Of a stretch of DNA of 64,000 bases, positions 54,490-64,000 are shown one piece after another. The notes under the pieces are model-generated. The model searched no databases. It was not told the DNA's origin and saw nothing but the letters and a program-made list of their open reading frames with translations. Origin of the DNA: Sweltsa coloradensis (lineage: Eukaryota; Arthropoda; Insecta; Plecoptera; Chloroperlidae); the NCBI GenBank assembly GCA_024449915.1, contig JAMZAV010000029.1, positions 806,001-870,000 of the forward strand. Reading direction: 5' to 3'. The translations under genes and the position numbers were made by a program. The number at the start of each line of letters is the position of its first letter. The first letter of the stretch is position 1.

Positions 54490-57400
54490 TGGGTTTAAGT
54501 ACGGCTCCTGGGCCCTATGTTAATAAGAGTCCCCAGAACAGTTTGAGGGGATGAATTGTGGTTTTTTTTAAAAGGGGGAGGTCGAAGGGGGGGTTTTTGG
54601 GGAAACCCCAAAAAGGGACCTTGAAAAAAAGGGAAAACCCAAACCCTGAGGACACGGTGTGGGGGGTGGTGGGGAGGGGAGTAAAGGGGTTTAGGGTTGA
54701 GGGGTTGGGGAAAGATCCCCCCAGTGGCCTTTTAATTTTTCTCTTTTACGATTTTCCTTTAAAAAAATGGGGGCTTGTAAAGAATTGTGAATCTTTTTTC
54801 TAGATTAAATGTTTTACTATACAGGGTTTGGGCCCCGACGAAAAAAATTGCTTTAAAAAAACTGGGGATTTTTGTTGCTTTACCATCTACCCTTACTTTA
54901 CAAAAAAATATGTTTTTAAATTAAATGTTTTTTTTTGTTTGTTGTTAAAGAAAACAACAATTCCGTCCCAACAAAAAAATTAAAAAGAAAAACAAAGGAA
55001 TTTTTTACGAAAATAAATAAAATTTAAACGGTAGATTTTTTCTATTAATACAAATTTTATAAAATATACAAATTGCCACCCCAAAATGGTTTTATTCCCG
55101 TCAAATTTTAAGAAAAACTAGTCTTTTTTTAACAGAGAACGCACTTTTTAAAGTATTGAAATCATATTTGAACATTTTCGTAACGTTTAAAACGTTTCAA
55201 ATAGCTTTTTAAAAAATGAATCCCCGTTTCCCCTTTTGCTTTTCTTGGGAATCGTCGCTGTTAAATTTCCCCCAAAGCGGATATTGAAGATTTTTTAAAA
55301 ACTCGTTTTTTCCCCTTTAAGAAAGGGAAACTTTTTCCCAATTTTCAAACCGCGTTTTAAATAAAAATTATTTAAAACGAATATCGCTTTAAAAATGAAC
55401 GCGGGTTTTGGGGGAAATACTGAATTCACGTTTTAAAATAAACTTTTTTGGAAGACCTAACATTTCTTGGTAAATTTTTCGTAAAAACTACAAAACTTTA
55501 CTTTTTTCCCGGGGAAAAAATGGGGGGGCCTGAATTTGATAAATGTTTTAAAAGGGGAAATTGGGCCCACAATTTGGCAGTTAGAAAAAAAAAAGGCTTT
55601 CGCCCCCGGTCAAAAACCAAAATCCAAAGTAAAAAAAAACCTTTGAAAAGTTTTCGATAAGGAAAAAAAATGGACATTGAACACCCTACGGCCCATAGTT
55701 TTAAAAAAAAAATTTTAAAATCACCCGGGAAAAAAATCGCGAATTTTGACATTTTTTGAGTTTTTAACTAAATAAAAAATTGGTAAAAAAATTTAAACTG
55801 TTTTTTTGGATAAATTATTTTAAAAAAAATTTTTGGAAATGTAATACGGGGGAGCTCTATATTTTTCACATTCGAAAAATTTATTTTTTAAAATTTTAAG
55901 TCACTTGTGGTGTGGGTTGGGCCGGGGCAACGAAAATTTTCCAAAGCAGATGATAAAAACCTTTGAGTAAAAATTTTAAAAGTTTTCTCCCGTTTTAAAA
56001 GGGGGGTGGGGTGGGGGGGGGGGCCCCCTTTAAAGGTAATGGGTCCCCCGGGGCGGGGGAAAAAACTTGTTTTAAAAATGGCTTCATCTTTTTTCTTCTA
56101 AATCGGTTCCTATTGTTTCCATCCCTAAAATTTTTAATCAAAAATTTTTTAAAATTTTCAGAACCCCATTTTTGAGTGATTGAAGTGCTAATCCCATGTA
56201 GTTTTTTTCCTCGCCCAGTTTTGGGGTCAAACGCTCACCCTTTTGACACTGATTCCGGAAAAAAACCGGGTTCAAAACCCCCGCCGGAGACCGGCAACCC
56301 TAACGGGAATTTTTTCCCCCGAATTTTCCTCAGTTTTTAATGTGGACTTCCCTTTCCCCCAATTTTTTCCTTTTCCGTAACATACCTATGTAATTGAAAG
56401 GTCATAGTCACTTTTATAACAGTTTTAATTCCCAGGGGTCCAAATTTTTTTTTTTAAATGCACCTTTTAAAGGGAATCTTAGAAAATTCACCCAATTATG
56501 GTGTTTATAGATTGATCTAAAAATTTTTTTTGATGTCATCAAAAAAATTCTTTTTTTGATCAAAAGTTTTTTTTACATTTTAAACCCAAATTTAATTTTA
56601 ACCCTATTGGGGTCTTAGTCCGGGCAATAGGTGATATAAGCAAAGAAAAAAGATATCTAGCATACCGTTTTATTTTTTAATATCTTTTTCATCTAAAAAT
56701 AAAACCACATTTAGCAAAAACGCACAATTTTATCCAAAGAAAGTCGAGGGACCTTGTCATCAAAATTGAGTAAATTTTCGTGTACGTTTTGTTATGCTTT
56801 TTAAAAAGTTTCAACAAAATTTTTTAATTTAAATATCGAAATGAGTGATGCAAAAAATTTAGAAGTCGGTGAAAGAAGTCAAATCTTTTTTTAGTTTGGA
56901 CAAAAGGTCATTTCCCCCCCAAAAAAATGGGTTAATGGAAAATATTAATTAAATTTTAAAGACTAAAAAGGCCGTTATTTTCCTTTTCCCGTAACCAAAA
57001 TTATTTAAAACAGTTTTGGGGGGTGCCAATTAGTGGTTTATTTTTTTACAGTGCCTTTTTTAAACGTCGTGTATTGAAAAATTGTTTAAAAATCGTTTAA
57101 AAATATTATAAAAATAAAATCTCTTTTTTTAAAAAATTTTTAATTTGTGTTTGAAATTCCCTTTGAAGTAGATTTTAAATTGGCTTGGTATGCTTTTGGT
57201 AAAAGCCTTAATAACCCCATAATGGCTTAAAACAATGAAATGAAATAAAAATTGTTGCTTGTTTATTTTTTTTTAAAAGAGCGCGAAAACCTTTGGGGGG
57301 GTCCTTTACGCACCTAGCCTAGGGGGGGGGGGGGGGGGAGGGGGGGACGATGAGGGACAGAGCCCTGCTGGACATTTTTGAGACAGGCAGGGGGGAGGAA

Positions 57401-60400
57401 AGGGTTTTCTTCCCCTCGGGTCGTTTTTTACGGGTTTTTGTCGTGGGGGGGTCTAAAAATGTTTTAATATTTTTTTAAATTCTTATATTTCCATACATTT
57501 GTGTAGTAAAGTATAAAAGGGTTACCCAGTAATAAAAAGGTAATTGTATGCCGTAACGTATTAAATGTTTTGGGGAAAAAAACATATAGAACTAGTGCTG
57601 TTCTACCCACAAAAAATTATTAAAAATAAAATTAAAAAACCTTGCGTACTGTACTGCCCTACAAAACAAGGGGGCCTTAACTACCCCCAACCCGATTTTG
57701 AGTTTTCATAAAAACGTGATTAAAAAAACTTAAAAATTTGTAGAAAAAACTTATATTTCATACTCTATTTGCCCCTTTTTGCATGCGGGGACGACTTCTT
57801 ATTTAAATTTGGCAGACGGGATATTACAAAAATAATGAGAAAAAATTTGCAAACAAAAAAAAAAAAATGTAGTAATGGCCTATTTTTTGTTTTGTAGGGC
57901 AGTGTAGGTATCCTAAAATTTTGGGGAGCGAAATTTCTTTTGGGGGAAAAAAACACATGACAGTTCAAACACTATTTGCTGGGCCCCGGTTTAAAAATGA
58001 CGAAATTTTGAAACTTTTACATATTTGCCAAAAAAGATACATGGACAAGCCCTACAGCCGAGATTTTCAATATTTTTTTATTTTCCGGGACGAATGGGGT
58101 AAATTTTTAAGACTTTGAAAAAATCCAAAAATTTTAAAAATCGATAAAGGTTTTTACTGTAGACCCAAAAATTTTAAAACGTTAGCTTTAAAAACCGCGT
58201 ATTGGCTCAAAGTTTTTAAGCGTTTTCGACTCTGATTGGGGAGGCCCCGGGGGTTCAAATTTCCCCGCCCGAGACCGGAAAATCCGGACAAAGGGTTTAA
58301 ATCCGGGGTTTTCCTAAATCGTTAAGGCAAATGCAAGAAAAATTGAGCCCCTTTTAATACCCCAAAGGAAACATCCCTTAAAATTGCCCTTTAATCCGAA
58401 AATAAAAACCTAGGAATTCCACCCTAAAAGATTACCCCCTTAACAGCGGGTTTTCCCCTACAATTCTTTTAGGTTTATTCGCCCGCTTTTTTCTTTTTTT
58501 CCAAAATAGGCTACCAAGTAAAAAAATATGGTAAATGGCTTGAAACCTGGCTATTTTGGGAAAGTAAAAAATTTTTTTTTTAAAAATTTTTCTGACCCGG
58601 GTACAGGGCCCAAATATAGCCCCCTCAAAAAAATTTTCCCAAACTTCATTCGCCCAAGGCACCCCATTTCAACTTTAGGGTTTTTGGGGGTTTTTGTGAC
58701 TTTAAATTTTTAACCCTGTTTTTCTATAGACTGACTGAGAAAAAAAAGATTTTTTTTAACAATTGGCCCTTTCCCTACAAATTTTTTTTTCCCAAATTTG
58801 TAAAATTTCTAAAATACCCAGGTTTAAAAGCCAAAACTATGTTTTGATTTGGTAGCTTTTTTGGAAAATAAAAAAAAACGCGGTCGAATAGCCTTAAACA
58901 GGGCAATTACGAAAATTTGGGTTAAAAATTGGTGGTGTCAGTCGGCCAAAAGGCGAACGGGAAATTAAGTTTAAAAAACCGCTTTGTCCTATTTTCCCTA
59001 TTAATCTGCAGAATGTGGAAAAAAAATGAAAAACATTTTTAAAACTTTGGGACATTTGTTTTGGGATCGTTTGGTGGAGGCCCGGGTAGTATTTTTGAAC
59101 CTTACAAAAAAGGCTAAAAAAGTAGAACAAATAAAATTTCCCTTGCCCTATGGTTTTAAATTTTTCCGCTGTGTACCAGTACCGCCAGGGAAAGCAGAAC
59201 TTCTACCCCAAGGGAGATGAATTTTCCCACCACCATGTTCAAAATAAAACATATTTCCTTGAAAACCCGTTTTCAAAAGACGAAGGACCCCCCGGGGTTC
59301 AACGGAAATTTTCCCCTTTTCACATAACTCGACTTTTTTAGGGCCGATGCGTACAGTGTTATGCACATTGTGTCTGAAGTTAAAACTATGAATCCCCTTA
59401 TCGAAAAAATTTAAATAGGTTTTTTAGAAATACATTTTTTTATAATTTGAATTTTTTTAAAATTTCATCCAAATTAGCATTTTTTCGGGCCTTTTTAAAA
59501 GGGATTTACAAAAATTTATAAAATTCACGAAATACAAAAAATTTTATTCTAAATTATTTTTAATTTAATAAAAAGTGTATTAAATAATAAATTGTCAAAA
59601 AAATGTATGTTTTTTTATAGATACTGTTTTCGAAAAAATTCTTTTTTTTTAAAATTTGTTTTTGGAAACAACGAACTAAATATCTTTAAAACCGTAAATG
59701 TATTTGTCCCCTTTTTTTAAAAAATATTATTTTCGATGCAAATTAAAATAAAGTAAATATCCCCCAAAATTATTGAAGCGACGTAGGATACTTATTATAT
59801 TATTTTTCACTGTTTTTTTTTTGTGACAAACGTAAAAAAACTAATAACAAGAAAAAACAAAGTCGTGATTTTTCTTTTTTTACCCCAAACGTTTTTCCCA
59901 AGACAGTCCCACTTTCATTTTCCTCCCCGACAAACGAAACGAAGTAAATTTTTTTCCGTTTCAAAAAGATTTTAGCCCGGGGAAACCCCCAAGTAAAAGG
60001 GTTGAACCCAATTTGACGCCTGTATTTTGCCACCTGTGGAGCTGCTCAGAGCAGAGCGGGGAGAGAGAGGGGTACGCGCGTTTTTTAAAAGGGGGCCCGG
60101 AAATTTCCCGGGAGAGGCGCTTTTTCATCAACGTTCACGCCCCTTAAAGGGCGGGGGAAAAAAACCAGGATTTCCCATCGATCCAAAAAAACTTCTATTT
60201 TGGTTTAGGAAATTTTTGGGGAACATAAAGTTTTTTCCCCCATTTTTTTTTTTCCCCCTCTTTTTCCCATTTTGTTAAAACAAAGAAAAAAAAATGTAAC
60301 GGTATAAGCGGGGCAAAATAAAAAAATAAATACTTTAAATTTTTGAATTTAGGTCTCCCCATCATTTATGTAACTAAATTTTTCAGGGGGGGACAAAATA

Positions 60401-63400
60401 AAAGCGTCCAACCCAACCCCTGTAGCCCCGACGCAAACGACAAAGGTGAGCGAAAACCAACCGAAGATCAAACCTTTTTTTAAATGGGAAAATATGGGCA
60501 ATCGGTGATAGGGAAACAGTGCGAACCCCCGCGGTAAAACGCCAGATTCAAAAAGGCCCGATTCAAAAACAACTTTGTTTTTAAATTATTTTCCTTGTTG
60601 CTTGGACGGTCCAGAGTCACCTTTTTTTCTTTTTCCCCCTAAAAAACGGGAAACTGAGGGAAAATTGAACGGTTATCAAATCCTGCCCCCCCGGCTTTAA
60701 AAGGCAGAAAAGCTAACCACAAAACCAACGGCCACACATAAAAATAGGGTTGAGACGTAGGAAAGCGGCAGTTTTTTAACCCAACGGTCTTTGGATCAAA
60801 TTTCCGACTTTCTGCAATAAAAAAAAAAAAAAAAAAAAAAAATTTGCTTATTTTGTTACTTTGGGTTTTAAAAGAAAAGGGGTGTCCCTGCTTCCTTTGC
60901 AGTGATTTGGGGTTTACAACAGAAGAACTTTTTTTTACCTTCAGTTTTGGACATAAATCAGTCAATTCTTGGTTAGGATATGAGGGGTAAAAAAATAAAT
61001 AAAAAAAAAAAATTTTTTTATTTAGAGTCTACCCACTCAGTTAAAAAACTGTTTTTCAGTGGGGGACTTTAAATAAAAGCGCCCAAACCCAACACTGCAC
61101 CCCCCAAACCCCCCCAATCGACGAGTGGGGCGAAAACCCAAACCAAAGATCGATATTTTTTTTTTAGGAAATATAGCAATCATTGGTATGGACAGTGCGA
61201 ACACCCGCGAATCAACGCCAGAACAAAAAGGCCGATTCAAAAACTCTAAAATTTTATTATTTGCTTCGTTGCTAGGAACGGAACTTTAGAGACGTGTTAG
61301 CAAAAAGGCCCACAATACATTCTTAGGAAAGGATCTTTTAAATTTTTCAATAAAAATTTTTTTAATGAAAACAACTGTAATTTTTTTTGGGGAAATTTTA
61401 AAGGAAATTTTTTTTCCCTTTATTTGTTAACATTCTGGTAGTAAAAAATTACTTCCAAAGGGTTTAATTTCATTTAATTTTATATAAGTGTTTATAAAAA
61501 TTAAACACCCCTACGGGTTTTTGTAAGAATTAAAAAAAAAAAAAAATTGTTACAAATTTTAAATCATAATGTGTAAATTTTATTGTAAAGAACCCAGGGT
61601 AAACAAACTTATTTTAATGGGGTTCTCTTTCTTATAGTTCTTTTTAAAAGGGCTTTTTTGGCAAGGGAACATGCTCCTCACAAATTGATTTTTAAACATA
61701 TCAAATACAAATTATATAAAAAGCAAGTGGACTTTTTGTTTTAAAAATTTAATATTTGGGACTAGTTTGTGTGGCCCTTTGACCCATTCCTGGGGTGTCT
61801 TGGAACCTTGGGGTTTCAAGACGTCCCCAGGCCCAAACCCGGGGCCCTTTCCACCCCAAACCATTTGCCAAAAACCCCAAGCCCCCCTACATAGGGGGTT
61901 CTACTCCCAAAACTAAAAAAATTGGGGAAACTCTTCCCAATCCGATAAAATAAGGTTTTACCATTCTGCTTTCAAGTTTCTACTTATAAACTGTTTAAAA
62001 TTTTTAATTTAAAGTCAATTTTGATATGAACTTTTAATGTTTTTTCTTTTTGGGCTTTTTCTATTTTTTTTGTCTCTTTAATGTTTCTATGTTCTATGTT
62101 TTTAAGTGCTTGTTTTTTTTCTCAATTTGTTTTTGTAGAGGTTGGCGGGACCCCCTTGTCCCTTGGGCATATTTTCCTTTTTCTCCCCAAACCTTTCCTA
62201 CTAAGCCTAATATTTGGGGGGGGGGGGGGGGGGAAAAAATTATACAAAACTTTTAAAAACACACTTTTTCCTTGAGCCAAATTTTAATTTTAATCGTTCC
62301 ACATCCATCTTAAATCAAAATTTCACGGTCAATTTTTCGTGTATTAAGTTGATTTTTTCCCATTTTTAAAAAATAGGAAACCTACAGTGCAAACTTTAAA
62401 AATTTGGGATTTTAAACCTAGTTTGCCATTTAATTGATTACATTTGGCTATTTAATAAAAAAAATTTTTTTTTGGGGTGTTTTTTTTAAAAGTTAAGAGT
62501 ACAACATAATTTTAAAATTTTTGTTGATAATTTTTAAATAATTAATAATTTGAAAAGTTGATAATGCAACTCCCTTTTCAAAACCTTTAAAAATTTTCCT
62601 TTTTCCTGAGGGCCCTAGGGGTTTAAAGACCCCGGTCTGGATTCGGGAGATCCGTGGTTCGTTTCCCCCGGGTTTTGGGGCGGATTTTTTTAATTTCTGA
62701 ATTGTTAAAAAATAAAAAAACCTTTCCCGTTCCAAGTTTTGGGTACATAGTGATTTTTTAAAATTAAAATTTAAAAATAAGTTTTGAAAGTTCATTTAAC
62801 CCTACTAGTATGATCAATCTCCTTTCTCATTGTTTCCCCCCGTTTTGTTCTCACCCTGGCAAATTTGCGGACCCATGGCCTCTTTAGATTTTAGTTATGA
62901 CTCAAAAGTGGGGTGGCAGAGACGCTTGTAACGTCTTAGCCAGTTAAAAAGGGTGCGCGACGCCTGAGGGACGAGCGAGATACGCCTTAGACCTGAGGAA
63001 TACGGCCAAAAAAAAATTGCACTCAGATTAGTTTAAATTAAAGGGAAGAGCCCAAGGTTTTCTTTCAAATTGGGTTTTGGTTTAAAATTTTCTTTCAGAA
63101 AATTATTCAGAAGGAAAAAAGAACTTTTGAATATTTTAAAAAGTAAAATGAAAGTTATAAAACTTTAAACGTTTAAAATAGCTGATTACGTCACCCGGTG
63201 ACAAATAGCAAAATCAAAAAAAAAAAAAAAATTTTTTTTTCTTCTTTTTTTTCTTTTTTTTTTTTAATTCTTTTTTCTTTTTTTCTTTCTTTTTTCTTTT
63301 TTTTCTTTCTTTTCTTTTTTTTCTTTTCTTCTATTTGTTTCATTAATTCATTTCTTTATTTTTCCTTTTTTTTTATTTTTCCCAAAAATCTTTGTGTTAT

Positions 63401-64000
63401 TAAACTATGGTTCATTTTTATTTTTAAAATTACTATTTCAATCTTCTATAGTTCATCGTTGTGTCTTCATTTATTTAAAAAATTAAATTTCTTTAACCCC
63501 CCTTTGTAAATCATTTTTTTACTGAAAAGGATGATTTTAAAAAACAAAAAATTTTAAAAACTGAGTACAAGGCCGTGAGTTCGAATCTCTCAAAAAGGGC
63601 ATTTTGGGTTTTAAATTTTCGTCCTTTATCGTCACTACCCCCATTTCATCGTTTTAAATTAGCCCTATGGGCTTTTATAAAAGAAAGAAATTTTGCTCTG
63701 CCAGTTGTGGTAGACACGACGCTAATACCATTTTAAAGGGGAACACAATTCAAATGTCTTGCCCCTTTCGTCACTTTTTAAACAAATAAATATAAAATTA
63801 TTTTTTTTTGGAAACCCGGCTCTCTTCTTTCCCAATCTTTTTTCCAAGCTACGATTTTTCCTCTATCAAAAAAATGTTTTTTTCCGTTCCAATTTTTTTT
63901 CGGGGGGGGCGAATACTTAAAAAAGCCCAAAACATTTTTTTTTAATACGAAATGACGAAAATTTTTGCATTAAACAGCTGTTTTTCTTTAAACCCTGTGG
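54490..64000 (+). repeat. homopolymer-degraded duplicate of 38,923-47,828
   Basis: Landmarks recur in order: the GGGGTTTAGGGTTGAGG block, a P1-like segment, SINE-3 (56,215-56,400), P1/SINE-3/P4 nest (~57,945-59,000), SINE-1 (60,330-60,740; 61,010-61,285), the folded RNA (~61,768-61,853), SINE-2 (~62,605-62,710), the T/C array (~63,190-63,330) and SINE-4 (~63,560-63,760). Runs of A, T, G or C are lengthened and single bases lost between them, making it ~600 bp longer. All long open frames here are products of this distortion and none is supported as a gene. Confidence 0.93.
61768..61853 (+). other. degraded counterpart of the folded RNA candidate
   Basis: GTGTGGCCC, GACCCATTCC, GTCTTGGAACCTTG and GGGTTTCAAGACG remain recognisable. 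Homopolymer changes disturb the outer stem and the tetraloop, so this cannot be used as covariation evidence. Confidence 0.6.

Noticed and set aside
54558..63509. Numerous 60-108-residue frames in the last 9.5 kb
   Set aside because: They have no counterparts at the corresponding positions of the clean copy and are rich in Lys, Phe, Gly and Pro from stretched homopolymers. They are artefacts of distorted sequence.

Overview
This window is eukaryotic, AT-rich, non-coding-dominated DNA from what looks like a marine invertebrate animal. The evidence is spliceosomal exons with consensus GT/AG borders, several tRNA-derived SINE families, a 5'-truncated non-LTR retrotransposon, an EnSpm/CACTA-type transposase relic of the kind common in cnidarian and invertebrate deuterostome genomes, and a strong excess of TAGGCCTA words in the first ~9.7 kb. 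I cannot name the phylum from the sequence alone. There is no prokaryotic gene structure, rRNA, CRISPR array or recognisable free-standing tRNA gene.

Layout. 0.8-1.1 kb is a CpG-rich patch that could be a promoter. 2.1-5.3 kb (minus strand) holds the only convincing host-type gene: five exons joinable in phase into a ~438-residue BEN-domain protein, with two reading-frame breaks that both fall in mononucleotide runs. 6.2-12.8 kb carries scattered exons of a decayed EnSpm/CACTA transposase, whose introns were invaded by Helentron-like elements, a small TIR element and SINEs. 15.7-18.5 kb is a truncated LINE (endonuclease C-terminus plus reverse transcriptase) ending in an (AAT)n tail. 19-25 kb is a cluster of foldback and TIR elements, several bounded by TTAA. 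25-34 kb is mostly unassigned AT-rich sequence with isolated SINEs, one Helentron-like copy and one TTAA-bounded element with CACGCGAG repeats. 34-38.7 kb and 49-52 kb are dense in Helentron-like copies and SINE-2, including an element nested inside a SINE.

The largest-scale feature is a duplication: 38.92-47.83 kb recurs in the same order and orientation at 54.49-64.00 kb. The second copy is full of stretched or merged homopolymers while the first is clean. I read the second copy as an unpolished, probably false duplicate (second haplotype or raw-read patch), so genes and repeats inside it should not be counted as independent.

Most interesting for follow-up: the BEN gene with its heptapeptide-coding minisatellite; a compact predicted RNA fold at 45,678-45,760 with an 11-bp stem closed by a TTCG tetraloop; Helentron-like elements whose 3' stem is conserved while the loop is replaced; and a set of at least five different TTAA-bounded palindromic families, suggesting past piggyBac-type activity. 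I did not find a convincing new multi-gene system.
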